From the NCBI GenBank assembly GCA_015493675.1, contig WGCR01000642.1, positions 1 through 12,817 of the forward strand: a stretch of 12,817 nucleotides of DNA, written 5' to 3'. Shown piece after piece: positions 1 through 7,153 of this stretch (its first letter is position 1; each line of letters starts with the position of its first letter). The notes beneath the pieces are model-generated. The model saw only the letters and a list, made by a program, of their open reading frames with translations, searched no databases and was not told the origin of the DNA. A program made the position numbers and the translations under genes. The stretch is from Anaerolineae bacterium (GTDB taxonomy: Bacteria; Chloroflexota; Anaerolineae; J102).

Positions 1-2
1 TA

Positions 3-27
3 GCGGGGAGACGTTCCCTCTCCCCGC
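3..27. repeat. Perfect 9-bp inverted repeat (hairpin)
   Basis: GCGGGGAGA (3-11) and TCTCCCCGC (19-27) are exact reverse complements around a 7-base loop. The stem is GC-rich, but neither side shows a T-run within the window, so a standard intrinsic terminator is not supported. It may be the end of a longer intergenic repeat cut by the window edge, or a terminator-like structure for a gene to the left. Confidence 0.45.
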
Positions 28-394
28 CCCCTCTCCCGATTTCCCAACAGTCTCTTTCACTCCCACTCAACTTACTAGCTCTCACATCTTCTCTTCCCTT
101 TCCCACCTTATTTTGTGCTAATCGTGGTCTTGACAATGGGGACCACTTTAAAACGGCAGAATTGCGCAGCCTTGCAACGGCGTGTGCGGAACACCCTTTG
201 GCATCCAAGAGAGCCACTTTTCTTGATTCAGGTCTACTTTTTTGCAGGGTTGTTGAATGGAATGATTTTGTTTTGAACTGCACCTACTCAAATCGCATGT
301 CGGAGGTTCTATGACGTAATTGACAACATTCTTTAACTGTTTTTTGTGTATGGGATGAGAAATGATTATTGGCATATATGATTGTGGCTGGAAG

Positions 395-408
395 TCATTT
401 TGAAATGA
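395..408. promoter_or_regulatory. Small palindrome, possible operator, upstream of cmr2
   Basis: TCATTT (395-400) and AAATGA (403-408) are perfect inverted arms around TG. The site lies about 70 bp before the cmr2 start in AT-rich sequence, just after a TATGAT box (377-382). That is a usual place for a repressor site, but a 6-bp AT-rich palindrome can easily arise by chance and no regulator gene is present in the window. Confidence 0.2.
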
Positions 409-475
409 TTTTGTTGCAGCGCTGTATGTGAAGCTACCATCTTTTATGTGACCAAGCACTCTCAAGGAGCGTGTC

Positions 476-2275
476 ATGCAAAAATTGTTACTTGTCAGCA
501 TCGGGCCGGTGCAGGATTTTATTGCGACAGCAAGACGGAGTCGCGATCTGTATTTTGGCTCTTGGATGCTGAGTGAGTTATCCAAATCGGTGGCCAAGAG
601 GTTGGCGGACTCGTTTGGCATGGAAAATTTGATTTTTCCAGCGCCCTCCTCCCTAGCTGATTTGGATGCAGAAAGTGGTTTTAACGTCGCCAATCGTGTT
701 CTTGTCGCAATCAAGGAGGATTCGCCTCCTGTCGATCTCGATAAGCTCATCAGTCAGGCGTTGAAGGAAAGGTTGAAATGTATTCGACAGGAGGCATTTG
801 GACGCATTAAGGGGGCCTTTGACAGAAAAGTGGCCAACGATCAAGTGGATGATTTGATCGAGTATTATTGGGTGTCTGTGACTTTTGAAAATACGACAGC
901 GTATCATCGCCAACGGAGATCGCTCGAATCGCTCATGGCCGCCCGAAAGAATACCCGGGCATTTCGGCAACCCTCATGGGGTGATGCAATTCCCAAATCC
1001 TCTCTGGATGGCCAGCGGGAATCGGTCTTGCCTGAAACCATCTTTGATGATCTCAGCCCCGTGCAGTTATATCAACAGTACCATATCCGGCCCGGCGAGA
1101 GACTTTCCGGAGTTGGTTTGTTGAAACGACATGGCAGCCGACGCAAAGATATCCGATTCTTCAGCACCTCTCATGTAGCCGCCTTGCCCTATCTAGCCCA
1201 GTTGGATGCTTCTCAAAAGCATGCGGTTGACAACTATGTGCAGAGTCTGCTCAAACTTGGGCTGGACAAAGAAGCGCTTGGCAACGTTCCTGGCTCGCCT
1301 CATCCCGCTTTTTGCCGGTATGATGGGCACATCCTCTATCCTGGTCGTCTGGCGGAATTTTTCAGCGGCGAAGTGCTGGGTTCTGCCGAAGTTGCACTGG
1401 AGACATTCTTTCGCACCATCAACGACGGTCGTCGTCCACAATCTTATTACGCACTGCTGGTGGGAGATGGCGATCACATAGGCAAGATGATTGACGCTCA
1501 GCAGACGACCGAGGATCACAGGAAGTTCTCGCTCACTCTGGCGGGGTTTGCGGACGAAGTGAAGAAGGTTGTCGAAAACCATCAGGGATCGCTGATCTAT
1601 GCCGGGGGCGATGATGTGATGGCGTTTCTCCCAGTCCATACCGTGTTGTCATGCGCCGCTGAATTATCTCGAACATTCGTGGACATCATGAAGGAAAGCG
1701 GCTTGAAAAACAAGGAGGGACAGGTCCCCACGTTCTCTGTAGGGATTGCCATTAGCCATCATCTCGAGCCTCTGGCTGATGCACTGACGCTGGCCCGCAA
1801 AGCAGAACACGATGCGAAAACCCTGCGACCGGAGAAGAATGCGCTGACGATTGCCGTAGCCAAACGCAGCGGCGCTACGACCACAGTCATCGGCCCCTGG
1901 GGCGAACTGGATCGCCGTATTGCTTTGTTTACCTATCTGCATCAAAAAGAGGCTATCCCCGATAAGATCGGCTACGAATTACGAGATATGACTCGACGGA
2001 TTGGCGTGGATAAAGATGATCCTGCTTATCCAGCGCTTTCAGATGTAATCATTCTGGAGGCCGTGCGTTTGCTGGGGAGAAAACGATCGGAGCGAGGCCA
2101 AAGCCCTATAGATAAGACCCTGCAAAAGTGTCTCACAACGCTTTTCAAAACTTCTACGGCCGGCGTTGCAGGCATTGCCGATGAGCTAATCGTGGCGCGT
2201 TTGTTTGCTGAGGTCGCGGATCTGGCCGGACAGCAACCTGATGACGCCGTTATGGAGGTATGCAAGCATGAGTAA
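476..2275 (+). CDS. cmr2: Cas10/Cmr2, HD-less cyclic oligoadenylate synthase subunit of type III-B
   Basis: Large subunit of the Cmr complex. In this family the palm domain turns ATP into cyclic oligoadenylate when target RNA is bound. Visible signatures are the N-terminal SIGPVQDFIATARRSRD motif starting at about residue 9, a first palm motif GDGD (residues 330-333) and the second palm motif GGDD (377-380), both intact. At 599 aa it is far shorter than HD-containing Cmr2 proteins (about 870 aa in Pyrococcus). It begins directly at the first palm-region motif, so the HD DNase domain is missing. An in-frame TGA at 449-451 with no start codon after it before 476 rules out a longer N-terminus. 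It has only five cysteines and no CxxC pair, so the usual zinc-binding element also seems lost; a GERLSGVGLLKR segment stands where relatives tend to carry Cys. AAGGAG lies 6 nt before ATG. The stop overlaps cmr3 by 8 nt. Confidence 0.95.
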   Translation: MQKLLLVSIGPVQDFIATARRSRDLYFGSWMLSELSKSVAKRLADSFGMENLIFPAPSSLADLDAESGFNVANRVLVAIKEDSPPVDLDKLISQALKERLKCIRQEAFGRIKGAFDRKVANDQVDDLIEYYWVSVTFENTTAYHRQRRSLESLMAARKNTRAFRQPSWGDAIPKSSLDGQRESVLPETIFDDLSPVQLYQQYHIRPGERLSGVGLLKRHGSRRKDIRFFSTSHVAALPYLAQLDASQKHAVDNYVQSLLKLGLDKEALGNVPGSPHPAFCRYDGHILYPGRLAEFFSGEVLGSAEVALETFFRTINDGRRPQSYYALLVGDGDHIGKMIDAQQTTEDHRKFSLTLAGFADEVKKVVENHQGSLIYAGGDDVMAFLPVHTVLSCAAELSRTFVDIMKESGLKNKEGQVPTFSVGIAISHHLEPLADALTLARKAEHDAKTLRPEKNALTIAVAKRSGATTTVIGPWGELDRRIALFTYLHQKEAIPDKIGYELRDMTRRIGVDKDDPAYPALSDVIILEAVRLLGRKRSERGQSPIDKTLQKCLTTLFKTSTAGVAGIADELIVARLFAEVADLAGQQPDDAVMEVCKHE

Positions 2276-3416
2276 AGTATGGATAATCGAACCTCGTGAT
2301 CCACTCATCGTACGTGATGGCAGGCCCTTCGGACCCACGCCCGGCGCCCGGGCCGCGACGCTGCCATTTCCCCTGCCTTCGACGATGGCCGGGGGCGTCA
2401 GAACCCAATCAGGCCTGGATAACAAGACCGGGATTTTTACGTTGGAACCTGAAGAAGCCCGTCAGATTCCTATCCAGGGGCCCCTGCTGATCGATCTCAA
2501 AGACAATGATCCGGAATGGTATGCGCCTGCGCCAGCGGACGCGTTGCTGCTGGCGGCGGAGCGAGGGGACTCGGCGCAGGCCCTGCGCAAGTGGCTGGCC
2601 CCCTTGCCCCAGACGTCGGGCGAAACCGACCTGCCGCCGGGACTGCGTCTGGTGGGGATGCGAAGCTACGATCCGCGGAAACCTCTGAAAGAGCCTCCCC
2701 GCTTCTGGCATTGGCGGGCATTCGATCAATGGCTGTTGGCTCCTGGCGATGACGCCGTTCATCCGGAGGCGCTGGGCATTGATGGCCCGGTCGAAGAAGC
2801 GCGCATTCATGTCAAAATCAACATCCAAACCGGAATAGCCGAAGAGGGTGCGCTCTTTCAGACGCGCGGGCTGGTTTTTGAGGCATGGAACCGCAGACTG
2901 GCGCTGGCGGTGCGATCTTCGAAACAGCCTGCATTCTCTGTCGGGCCGCTGGGCGGTGAACGCAGAATTGCGGCCTGGCGCACCGTTGAGCAAGATTTTC
3001 CCGTGTTGCCATCGAACGTTAAAAAGACCATCGTCAGTCAAAAACGCTGCCGCCTGATTTTGCTTACGCCAGCGATCTTTGGCAGCGAGAAGGAAGGCCC
3101 TGCTTATATCCCCAACGTGTTGCTGAAAGGCGGGGATGGCGTGCAACCCCACCTCGAAGCCGCGGCGGTGCGTCGATATCAGGTGGTTTCGGGTTGGGAC
3201 CTGGAGAAAAAACGCCCCAAGCCCACCCGTCGCCTCACGCCCGCCGGTTCTGTTTTCTTCCTGCGTCTGGAAGGGGATGATGCGGCTATCGGGCGATGGG
3301 TTGAAAATCACTGGATGACCAACATCAGCGACGCCGAACAGGATCAACTGGACGGTTTTGGTCTGGCGGTTTTGGGCGTCTGGCCCGAGACCGCCCCCTC
3401 AAAGGAGGAAATCTGA
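2268..3416 (+). CDS. cmr3: Cmr3, crRNA 5'-handle binding RAMP (Cas5 group)
   Basis: Cmr3 pairs with Cas10 at the base of the Cmr complex and holds the crRNA 5' tag. The 382-aa protein starts with the family signature WIIEPRDPLIVRDGRPFG (residues 5-22), followed by LPFPLPSTMAGGVR. Near the C-terminus it has GWDLEKKRPKPTRR followed by a TPAGSVFFLRL strand and a glycine-containing end, all usual for Cmr3. I chose the ATG at 2268 because GGAGG (2254-2258) sits 9 nt before it and the homology begins there. The frame stays open back to 2205, but the extra 21 residues lie inside cmr2 and look non-native. ATGAGTAA couples the start to the cmr2 stop. Confidence 0.93.
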   Translation: MSKVWIIEPRDPLIVRDGRPFGPTPGARAATLPFPLPSTMAGGVRTQSGLDNKTGIFTLEPEEARQIPIQGPLLIDLKDNDPEWYAPAPADALLLAAERGDSAQALRKWLAPLPQTSGETDLPPGLRLVGMRSYDPRKPLKEPPRFWHWRAFDQWLLAPGDDAVHPEALGIDGPVEEARIHVKINIQTGIAEEGALFQTRGLVFEAWNRRLALAVRSSKQPAFSVGPLGGERRIAAWRTVEQDFPVLPSNVKKTIVSQKRCRLILLTPAIFGSEKEGPAYIPNVLLKGGDGVQPHLEAAAVRRYQVVSGWDLEKKRPKPTRRLTPAGSVFFLRLEGDDAAIGRWVENHWMTNISDAEQDQLDGFGLAVLGVWPETAPSKEEI

Positions 3417-4720
3417 TGCGAAAAGACCCCACTCTGTCGCCCCCTGAAGTCAAACCCAAGGCGGGCGTTATCACCCAACTACGTCATTACAAGATCATCA
3501 CGCCGTTGTATGGCGGCGGCGTCGAGCCTGCTCAAGCGGACCCGGTGACCATCGTACGCGGTGCCGAGATACGCGGGCATCTGCGCTTTTGGTGGCGGGC
3601 CACCCGCGGCGGCCAGTTCGGCGGCGATCTGGCCGCCATGAAGCGAGCGGAAGAGGCTATCTGGGGCTCGCCAGCAGCCGCGGGCAAGCCGGGTCCATCA
3701 AAGCTCTCAATTCATGTTGTAAAGACGAGTGGAGGCAAGATCGACAGACCTTTTGAGGTTGTTTCAGGAAAAGGGGGCTCCCCCAAAGTGCAACCAAGAA
3801 AAGACAGCGTTGTTCCGCCTTATGCTGCTTTTCCTCTTCAACCGAGTCAGGATAAGGCCGAGGTTGGCATGGACACAAAAGGCGTGCTGGTTGGTGTCGA
3901 GTTTTGGATGGATATCCATTTTTCTGACTCTCTCAGGGAAGATGTTGAAGCCACACTGTGGGCCTGGGAAACATTTGGCGGCGTCGGAGCGCGCACGCGT
4001 CGCGGGTTTGGCGCTTTGCAGCTTGTATCTTTGCATGAAAATGGACGAATGAAGCATATTGATGTTCCTAAATGTTCAGAAGTTGATGGTTGGATTTATC
4101 AAAATCTGAAACATTATGCCGTGGGGCATTGGCATCCATATGTGCCTCATCTAGGCGTCGATATGCACATCAAGACGATCGGTTCGTACAAAACTGCAAC
4201 AGACGCCTGGCGGACGTTAATTGATGATCTTCAGTCGTTCAGACAATGGCGACACAAGAAGTTTGGATTAAGCCTGTGGCCCGAAGCCAACTATATTCGC
4301 AAGCGTTTTGGGAAATCTCTCAAATGGCCTCCCAATGTCAGCAGGCCTGCTCTGATAGAAAAATTCCCTCGCGGCAAGTTTGGTCTTCCCATCATCTTCC
4401 ACATGCCCCATGACAAGGGACTGCTGCCTACCGATTCATTTACATTACAAGGCAGGCCTGTTCAAGGAAAGACTACAGATCGTCTTTCCAGTCCATTACT
4501 GTTACGGCCTTTTGCGTGTCGACATGGATCAGTTGGCCTGGCCGCTATTCTGGATGCGCCCAAGATTCCCCCTGAAGGATTAGAAGTGGCAGGTTTTCCT
4601 TCGGGGAAAAATACAGTAAGCGCTGACTTAACGCCTCAAGATGCCAGAACAGAGCCTTTGAATCAAATTCTCAATGGCGAACCCGACGTTCTCAAAGCCT
4701 TTCTCGACTATCTGGAATAA
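3416..4720 (+). CDS. cmr1: Cmr1, RAMP capping subunit of the type III-B complex
   Basis: Cmr1 sits at the crRNA 3' end of the Cmr filament and helps capture target RNA. The 434-aa protein shows ITPLYGGGVEPAQADP (about 28-43), the hallmark IRGHLRFWWRA (52-62) and the glycine loop GGVGARTRRGFG (188-199). These are the strongest Cmr1 motifs, and the length is in the upper normal range. The start overlaps the cmr3 stop by one base (TGATG), with AAAGGAGG 7 nt upstream. Base composition changes inside the gene: by hand count, bases 3541-3660 are about 70% GC but 4021-4140 only about 38%, and the downstream half stays AT-richer. The C-terminal half is hard to match to anything by eye. Confidence 0.93.
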   Translation: MRKDPTLSPPEVKPKAGVITQLRHYKIITPLYGGGVEPAQADPVTIVRGAEIRGHLRFWWRATRGGQFGGDLAAMKRAEEAIWGSPAAAGKPGPSKLSIHVVKTSGGKIDRPFEVVSGKGGSPKVQPRKDSVVPPYAAFPLQPSQDKAEVGMDTKGVLVGVEFWMDIHFSDSLREDVEATLWAWETFGGVGARTRRGFGALQLVSLHENGRMKHIDVPKCSEVDGWIYQNLKHYAVGHWHPYVPHLGVDMHIKTIGSYKTATDAWRTLIDDLQSFRQWRHKKFGLSLWPEANYIRKRFGKSLKWPPNVSRPALIEKFPRGKFGLPIIFHMPHDKGLLPTDSFTLQGRPVQGKTTDRLSSPLLLRPFACRHGSVGLAAILDAPKIPPEGLEVAGFPSGKNTVSADLTPQDARTEPLNQILNGEPDVLKAFLDYLE

Positions 4721-4732
4721 GGAGCTATTCTC

Positions 4733-5587
4733 ATGGAAACCAAACTACTCTTTCTTCATGCCATCACGCCGCTGCACGCTGGCACAGGACGCGGCGTGGG
4801 CGTGATCGATCTCCCCATCGCCCGCGAAAAGGGCTCCGATCTCCCCATTATCCCCGGCTCCTCGGTCAAAGGCGTTTTGCGAGACGCATCGCCAGATGAT
4901 GCGCGCGTAGCTGTCTTCGGGCCAGAAACCAACAGCGCTCACGAGCATGCCAGTTCGGCGATGTTCACCGACTTGCGTTTGTTGCTGCTGCCCGTGCGCA
5001 GTCTGGCCGGAACTTTCGCCTGGGTGACCTGCCCCTTTATTTTGCGCCGTCTGCTGCGTGACGCCAACAACATGGGCATGGATGTATCGAATCTGTCCCT
5101 GCCCAACCTGGGCGATGAGCAGGAAACCAGCGCTGTGTCAGCCCAGGCCACCGCCCTCAAAGTGGATGATGAGCATGTCGTGCTGGAAGACCTGCTGCTC
5201 AGCGCCAGCGGTCAGGGAGAAGTGGATGCTTGGGCCCAGTGGCTGGCTCCCATACTCTTCCCCACCGATACTGATTGGCGGAATATCCTGGCCCAACGGC
5301 TTTGCGTGGTGCAGGATGATGTGATGCGCTATCTGATGCAGGTGGGCCTGGATGTGACGGCTCGCATCAAACTGAAGGACGATAGCAAGACCGTGCAAAA
5401 GGGCGGCCTGTGGTATGAAGAAGCGCTGCCGGCCGAAACCATATTGGCCGGAATGATCGTGGCCAGTCAGGTCAAGGCCACGCCCAAGCAGGTATTCGAT
5501 ACTCTGACTCATATCATGCAAAAACCTCTCCAGGTGGGCGGCAACGCCACGGTAGGACGGGGGATTTGCGTGATGCACCTGGTTTGA
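4733..5587 (+). CDS. cmr4: Cmr4, backbone RAMP and target-RNA nuclease (Cas7 group)
   Basis: Cmr4 forms the repeated backbone of the complex and cuts bound target RNA at 6-nt intervals. The 284-aa protein opens with the family pattern HAITPLHAGTGRGVGVIDLPIARE (split here as HAITPLHAGTG, 9-19, and GVIDLPIARE, 23-32). Asp26 falls at the same place as the catalytic Asp26 described for Pyrococcus Cmr4, so RNA cutting should be active. IPGSSVKGVLRD and SSAMFTDLRLLLLPVRS follow, and the C-terminal glycine loop VGGNATVGRG lies at 268-277. The ribosome binding site AAGGAG overlaps the cmr1 stop, 8 nt before ATG. The 12-nt gap to cmr1 implies one transcript. Confidence 0.95.
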   Translation: METKLLFLHAITPLHAGTGRGVGVIDLPIAREKGSDLPIIPGSSVKGVLRDASPDDARVAVFGPETNSAHEHASSAMFTDLRLLLLPVRSLAGTFAWVTCPFILRRLLRDANNMGMDVSNLSLPNLGDEQETSAVSAQATALKVDDEHVVLEDLLLSASGQGEVDAWAQWLAPILFPTDTDWRNILAQRLCVVQDDVMRYLMQVGLDVTARIKLKDDSKTVQKGGLWYEEALPAETILAGMIVASQVKATPKQVFDTLTHIMQKPLQVGGNATVGRGICVMHLV

Positions 5588-5600
5588 TGGAGGTGACGCC

Positions 5601-5984
5601 ATGAAAACTCGAGAACAACATTACGCGGCTCAAACCTATAATCAAGTTTATGAGGTGGTCGCCCAGGATAAAACCTACCGGGACGCCTACGGCTCCATGG
5701 CTCACCGTCTGCCGGTGCTGGTGCGTCAGGCCGGGCTGGTGCAGGCGCTGGCCTTTGTCGAGGCCCGAGGAAAAGATCCACACAAGAAATTGTTGGAGCA
5801 TTTGGCCGAGGTTGTGCTGGATGGCGGTGCGAAAAATGACCTGCTGGCCCGCAGCCGCAATGACGCCATGATGGCCTATATGCATCTCACCGAAAATGTG
5901 CTGGCCGCGCTGGCCTGGTACAAGCGCTTCGCTCAATCCATTCTGGATGTGGACCCCACTGCCGAAGGAGATGAGGGATCATGA
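5601..5984 (+). CDS. cmr5: Cmr5, small helical subunit (Cas11 group)
   Basis: The small alpha-helical subunit runs along the minor filament of the Cmr complex next to Cmr4. The 127-aa product is predicted helical throughout and matches the usual Cmr5 length. Recognisable parts are the N-terminal QTYNQVYEVVAQDKTY region, a central LPVLVRQAGLVQALAF helix and a C-terminal YMHLTENVLAALAWYKRFAQ helix, which is the most Cmr5-like piece. A strong GGAGGTGA (5589-5596) precedes the ATG by 4 nt. The stop overlaps the cmr6 start as ATGA. Position between cmr4 and cmr6 supports the call. Confidence 0.9.
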   Translation: MKTREQHYAAQTYNQVYEVVAQDKTYRDAYGSMAHRLPVLVRQAGLVQALAFVEARGKDPHKKLLEHLAEVVLDGGAKNDLLARSRNDAMMAYMHLTENVLAALAWYKRFAQSILDVDPTAEGDEGS

Positions 5985-7003
5985 TAGAGAGTCGCAGAAG
6001 CGTCTTCGATAACATCTCATTCCGCCGTAAGGACCATCCCGGCCTGTGGCTGGATAAGTTTCTGCCCGAGCAGTTGCAGAAGGACGAATCGCTGGCCAAA
6101 GATGAAGCCTCACCGGTGATGACGCATTTCAAATCAGCCACGCGCGTCCAGGAGCCAACCATTTACCGCACCAGCTTCGATCGCTGGCAGCGCGTGCTGC
6201 AACAACTGGACGCCCGGATGGAGAAAGGCGAGGTGCTGGGGAGGATGGTCGTAGGACTGGGCGCAGACAGCGTGCTGGAAAACGCCATCTCGCTGCACCA
6301 CACCTACGGCCTGCCCTTCATTCCCGGCAGCGCCCTCAAGGGATTGGCCTCTTCCTATGCCCACCGACGACTGGAGGATGATGCATGGCACAAGGGCGGG
6401 GAAGCGCACCGCGTGCTGTTCGGCGATACGACCAGCGCTGGCTATGTCACCTTTTTCGATGCCCTGTACATTCCCAAAAGCGCCAATCGAAGCTTTCTCT
6501 GGCCCGATGTGATTACGGTTCATCACCCTGACTACTATCAGAAAGAGGATGGCTCTGCCCCGGCCGATTGGGATAGCCCCACCATCATTCCTTTCATCAG
6601 CGCCACGGGCAAGTATCTCATCGCCCTGGCCGGGCCCGAAGCCTGGGTTGAGAAAGCCTTCGAAATCCTGAGCCTGGCCCTGCTGGAATATGGCGTAGGA
6701 GCCAAGACCTCCAGCGGTTACGGTCGGGTGAAGATAGCTAGTCCAAAACCAAGCCAGGACATTGTTGAGACTTTTCTGAAACGTTGGAATGCTGTACCCA
6801 CTTCCAAACTTCCTCAAACAACCAACAGTTTTTTCGAGGAATGGAAAAGACTGGAAGGAGTCAGTAACGCTGACAAAGCAACTATTGCACGAATGATTCT
6901 TGAACGTATACGGAATGACGCCCCAAAATTTGAGAAGAAGAAGAGAGAGAAGGCTTGGTATAAGGAACTGCTAACGTTCACAGAGACTCATCAAGAAGAC
7001 TAA
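5981..7003 (+). CDS. cmr6: Cmr6, RAMP subunit of the type III-B complex
   Basis: Cmr6 is a Cas7-group RAMP that caps the Cmr4 filament together with Cmr1. The 340-aa protein has the RAMP motif GLPFIPGSALKGLASSYA (about 110-127), a VLFGDTTSAGYVTFFDALY segment typical of Cmr6, and the C-terminal glycine loop YGVGAKTSSGYGRV (237-250). About 90 residues follow the loop. They are Lys/Arg/Glu-rich near the end, and their DNA is AT-richer (about 43% GC at 6901-6960, against 60% at 6661-6720, hand counts). This tail is longer than the RAMP core needs and is of unclear role. The start overlaps cmr5 by 4 nt. It is the last gene of the first block, followed by a 150-bp gap. Confidence 0.92.
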   Translation: MIESRRSVFDNISFRRKDHPGLWLDKFLPEQLQKDESLAKDEASPVMTHFKSATRVQEPTIYRTSFDRWQRVLQQLDARMEKGEVLGRMVVGLGADSVLENAISLHHTYGLPFIPGSALKGLASSYAHRRLEDDAWHKGGEAHRVLFGDTTSAGYVTFFDALYIPKSANRSFLWPDVITVHHPDYYQKEDGSAPADWDSPTIIPFISATGKYLIALAGPEAWVEKAFEILSLALLEYGVGAKTSSGYGRVKIASPKPSQDIVETFLKRWNAVPTSKLPQTTNSFFEEWKRLEGVSNADKATIARMILERIRNDAPKFEKKKREKAWYKELLTFTETHQED

Positions 7004-7020
7004 ACTAAGCTAAAGGCTTT

Positions 7021-7129
7021 CGCCACGGAGAACGCAGAGGACGCAGTACAGATAAAGTTGAATTTCAAACGCGCTTCCGCTCCGGAATCTCTTGTTATCA
7101 TCCCTGCGAGCTCGGCGCTCTCCGTGGTG
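7021..7129. repeat. Imperfect terminal inverted-repeat element between cmr6 and the CARF-HEPN gene
   Basis: CGCCACGGAGAACGC (7021-7035) and GCGCTCTCCGTGGTG (7115-7129) pair at 13 of 15 positions. The core CCACGGAG/CTCCGTGG is perfect. Inside lie GCAGAGGACGCAG and a small hairpin, TTCCG-CTC-CGGAA (7075-7087). This looks like the dispersed CCACGGAG-type intergenic repeats I recall from large bacterial genomes. It is short, encodes no transposase, and fills most of the 150-bp gap. It could act as a transcription attenuator or RNA-stability hairpin between cmr6 and the signalling genes. Confidence 0.6.
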
Positions 7130-7153
7130 ATGTATCCTTTTTAGGAGAACCAC

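Larger units (their letters stand above)
1..475. other. Non-coding region upstream of the cmr operon
   Basis: I see no credible gene here. The first 120 bases are pyrimidine-rich (many CTCTCCC and TTTCCC runs) and bases 240-420 are AT-rich. Two TTGACA boxes occur, at 130-135 and 320-325. The second lies about 150 bp before cmr2 and is the better -35 candidate, but the only -10-like match (TGTGTA, 345-350) has a 19-bp spacer and is weak. A TATGAT box at 377-382 has no -35 partner. The AAGGAG at 464-469, six bases before the cmr2 ATG, is a clear ribosome binding site. The region therefore probably holds the operon promoter, but its exact position cannot be fixed by eye. Confidence 0.6.

Noticed and set aside
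130..152. TTGACA at 130-135 with a TTTAAA downstream as a promoter
   Set aside because: The spacing is only 11 bp and it lies 340 bp before the first gene; it also sits in the loop of a chance 6-bp inverted repeat.
148..750. Open frame of 200 codons on the minus strand overlapping the upstream region and the cmr2 start
   Set aside because: It begins inside cmr2, has no recognisable motif or ribosome binding site, and its part outside cmr2 lies in AT-rich non-coding sequence.
2409..3347. 312-codon minus-strand frame opposite cmr3
   Set aside because: Fully antisense to a confidently identified gene; low-complexity Arg/Gln/Pro content typical of a shadow frame.
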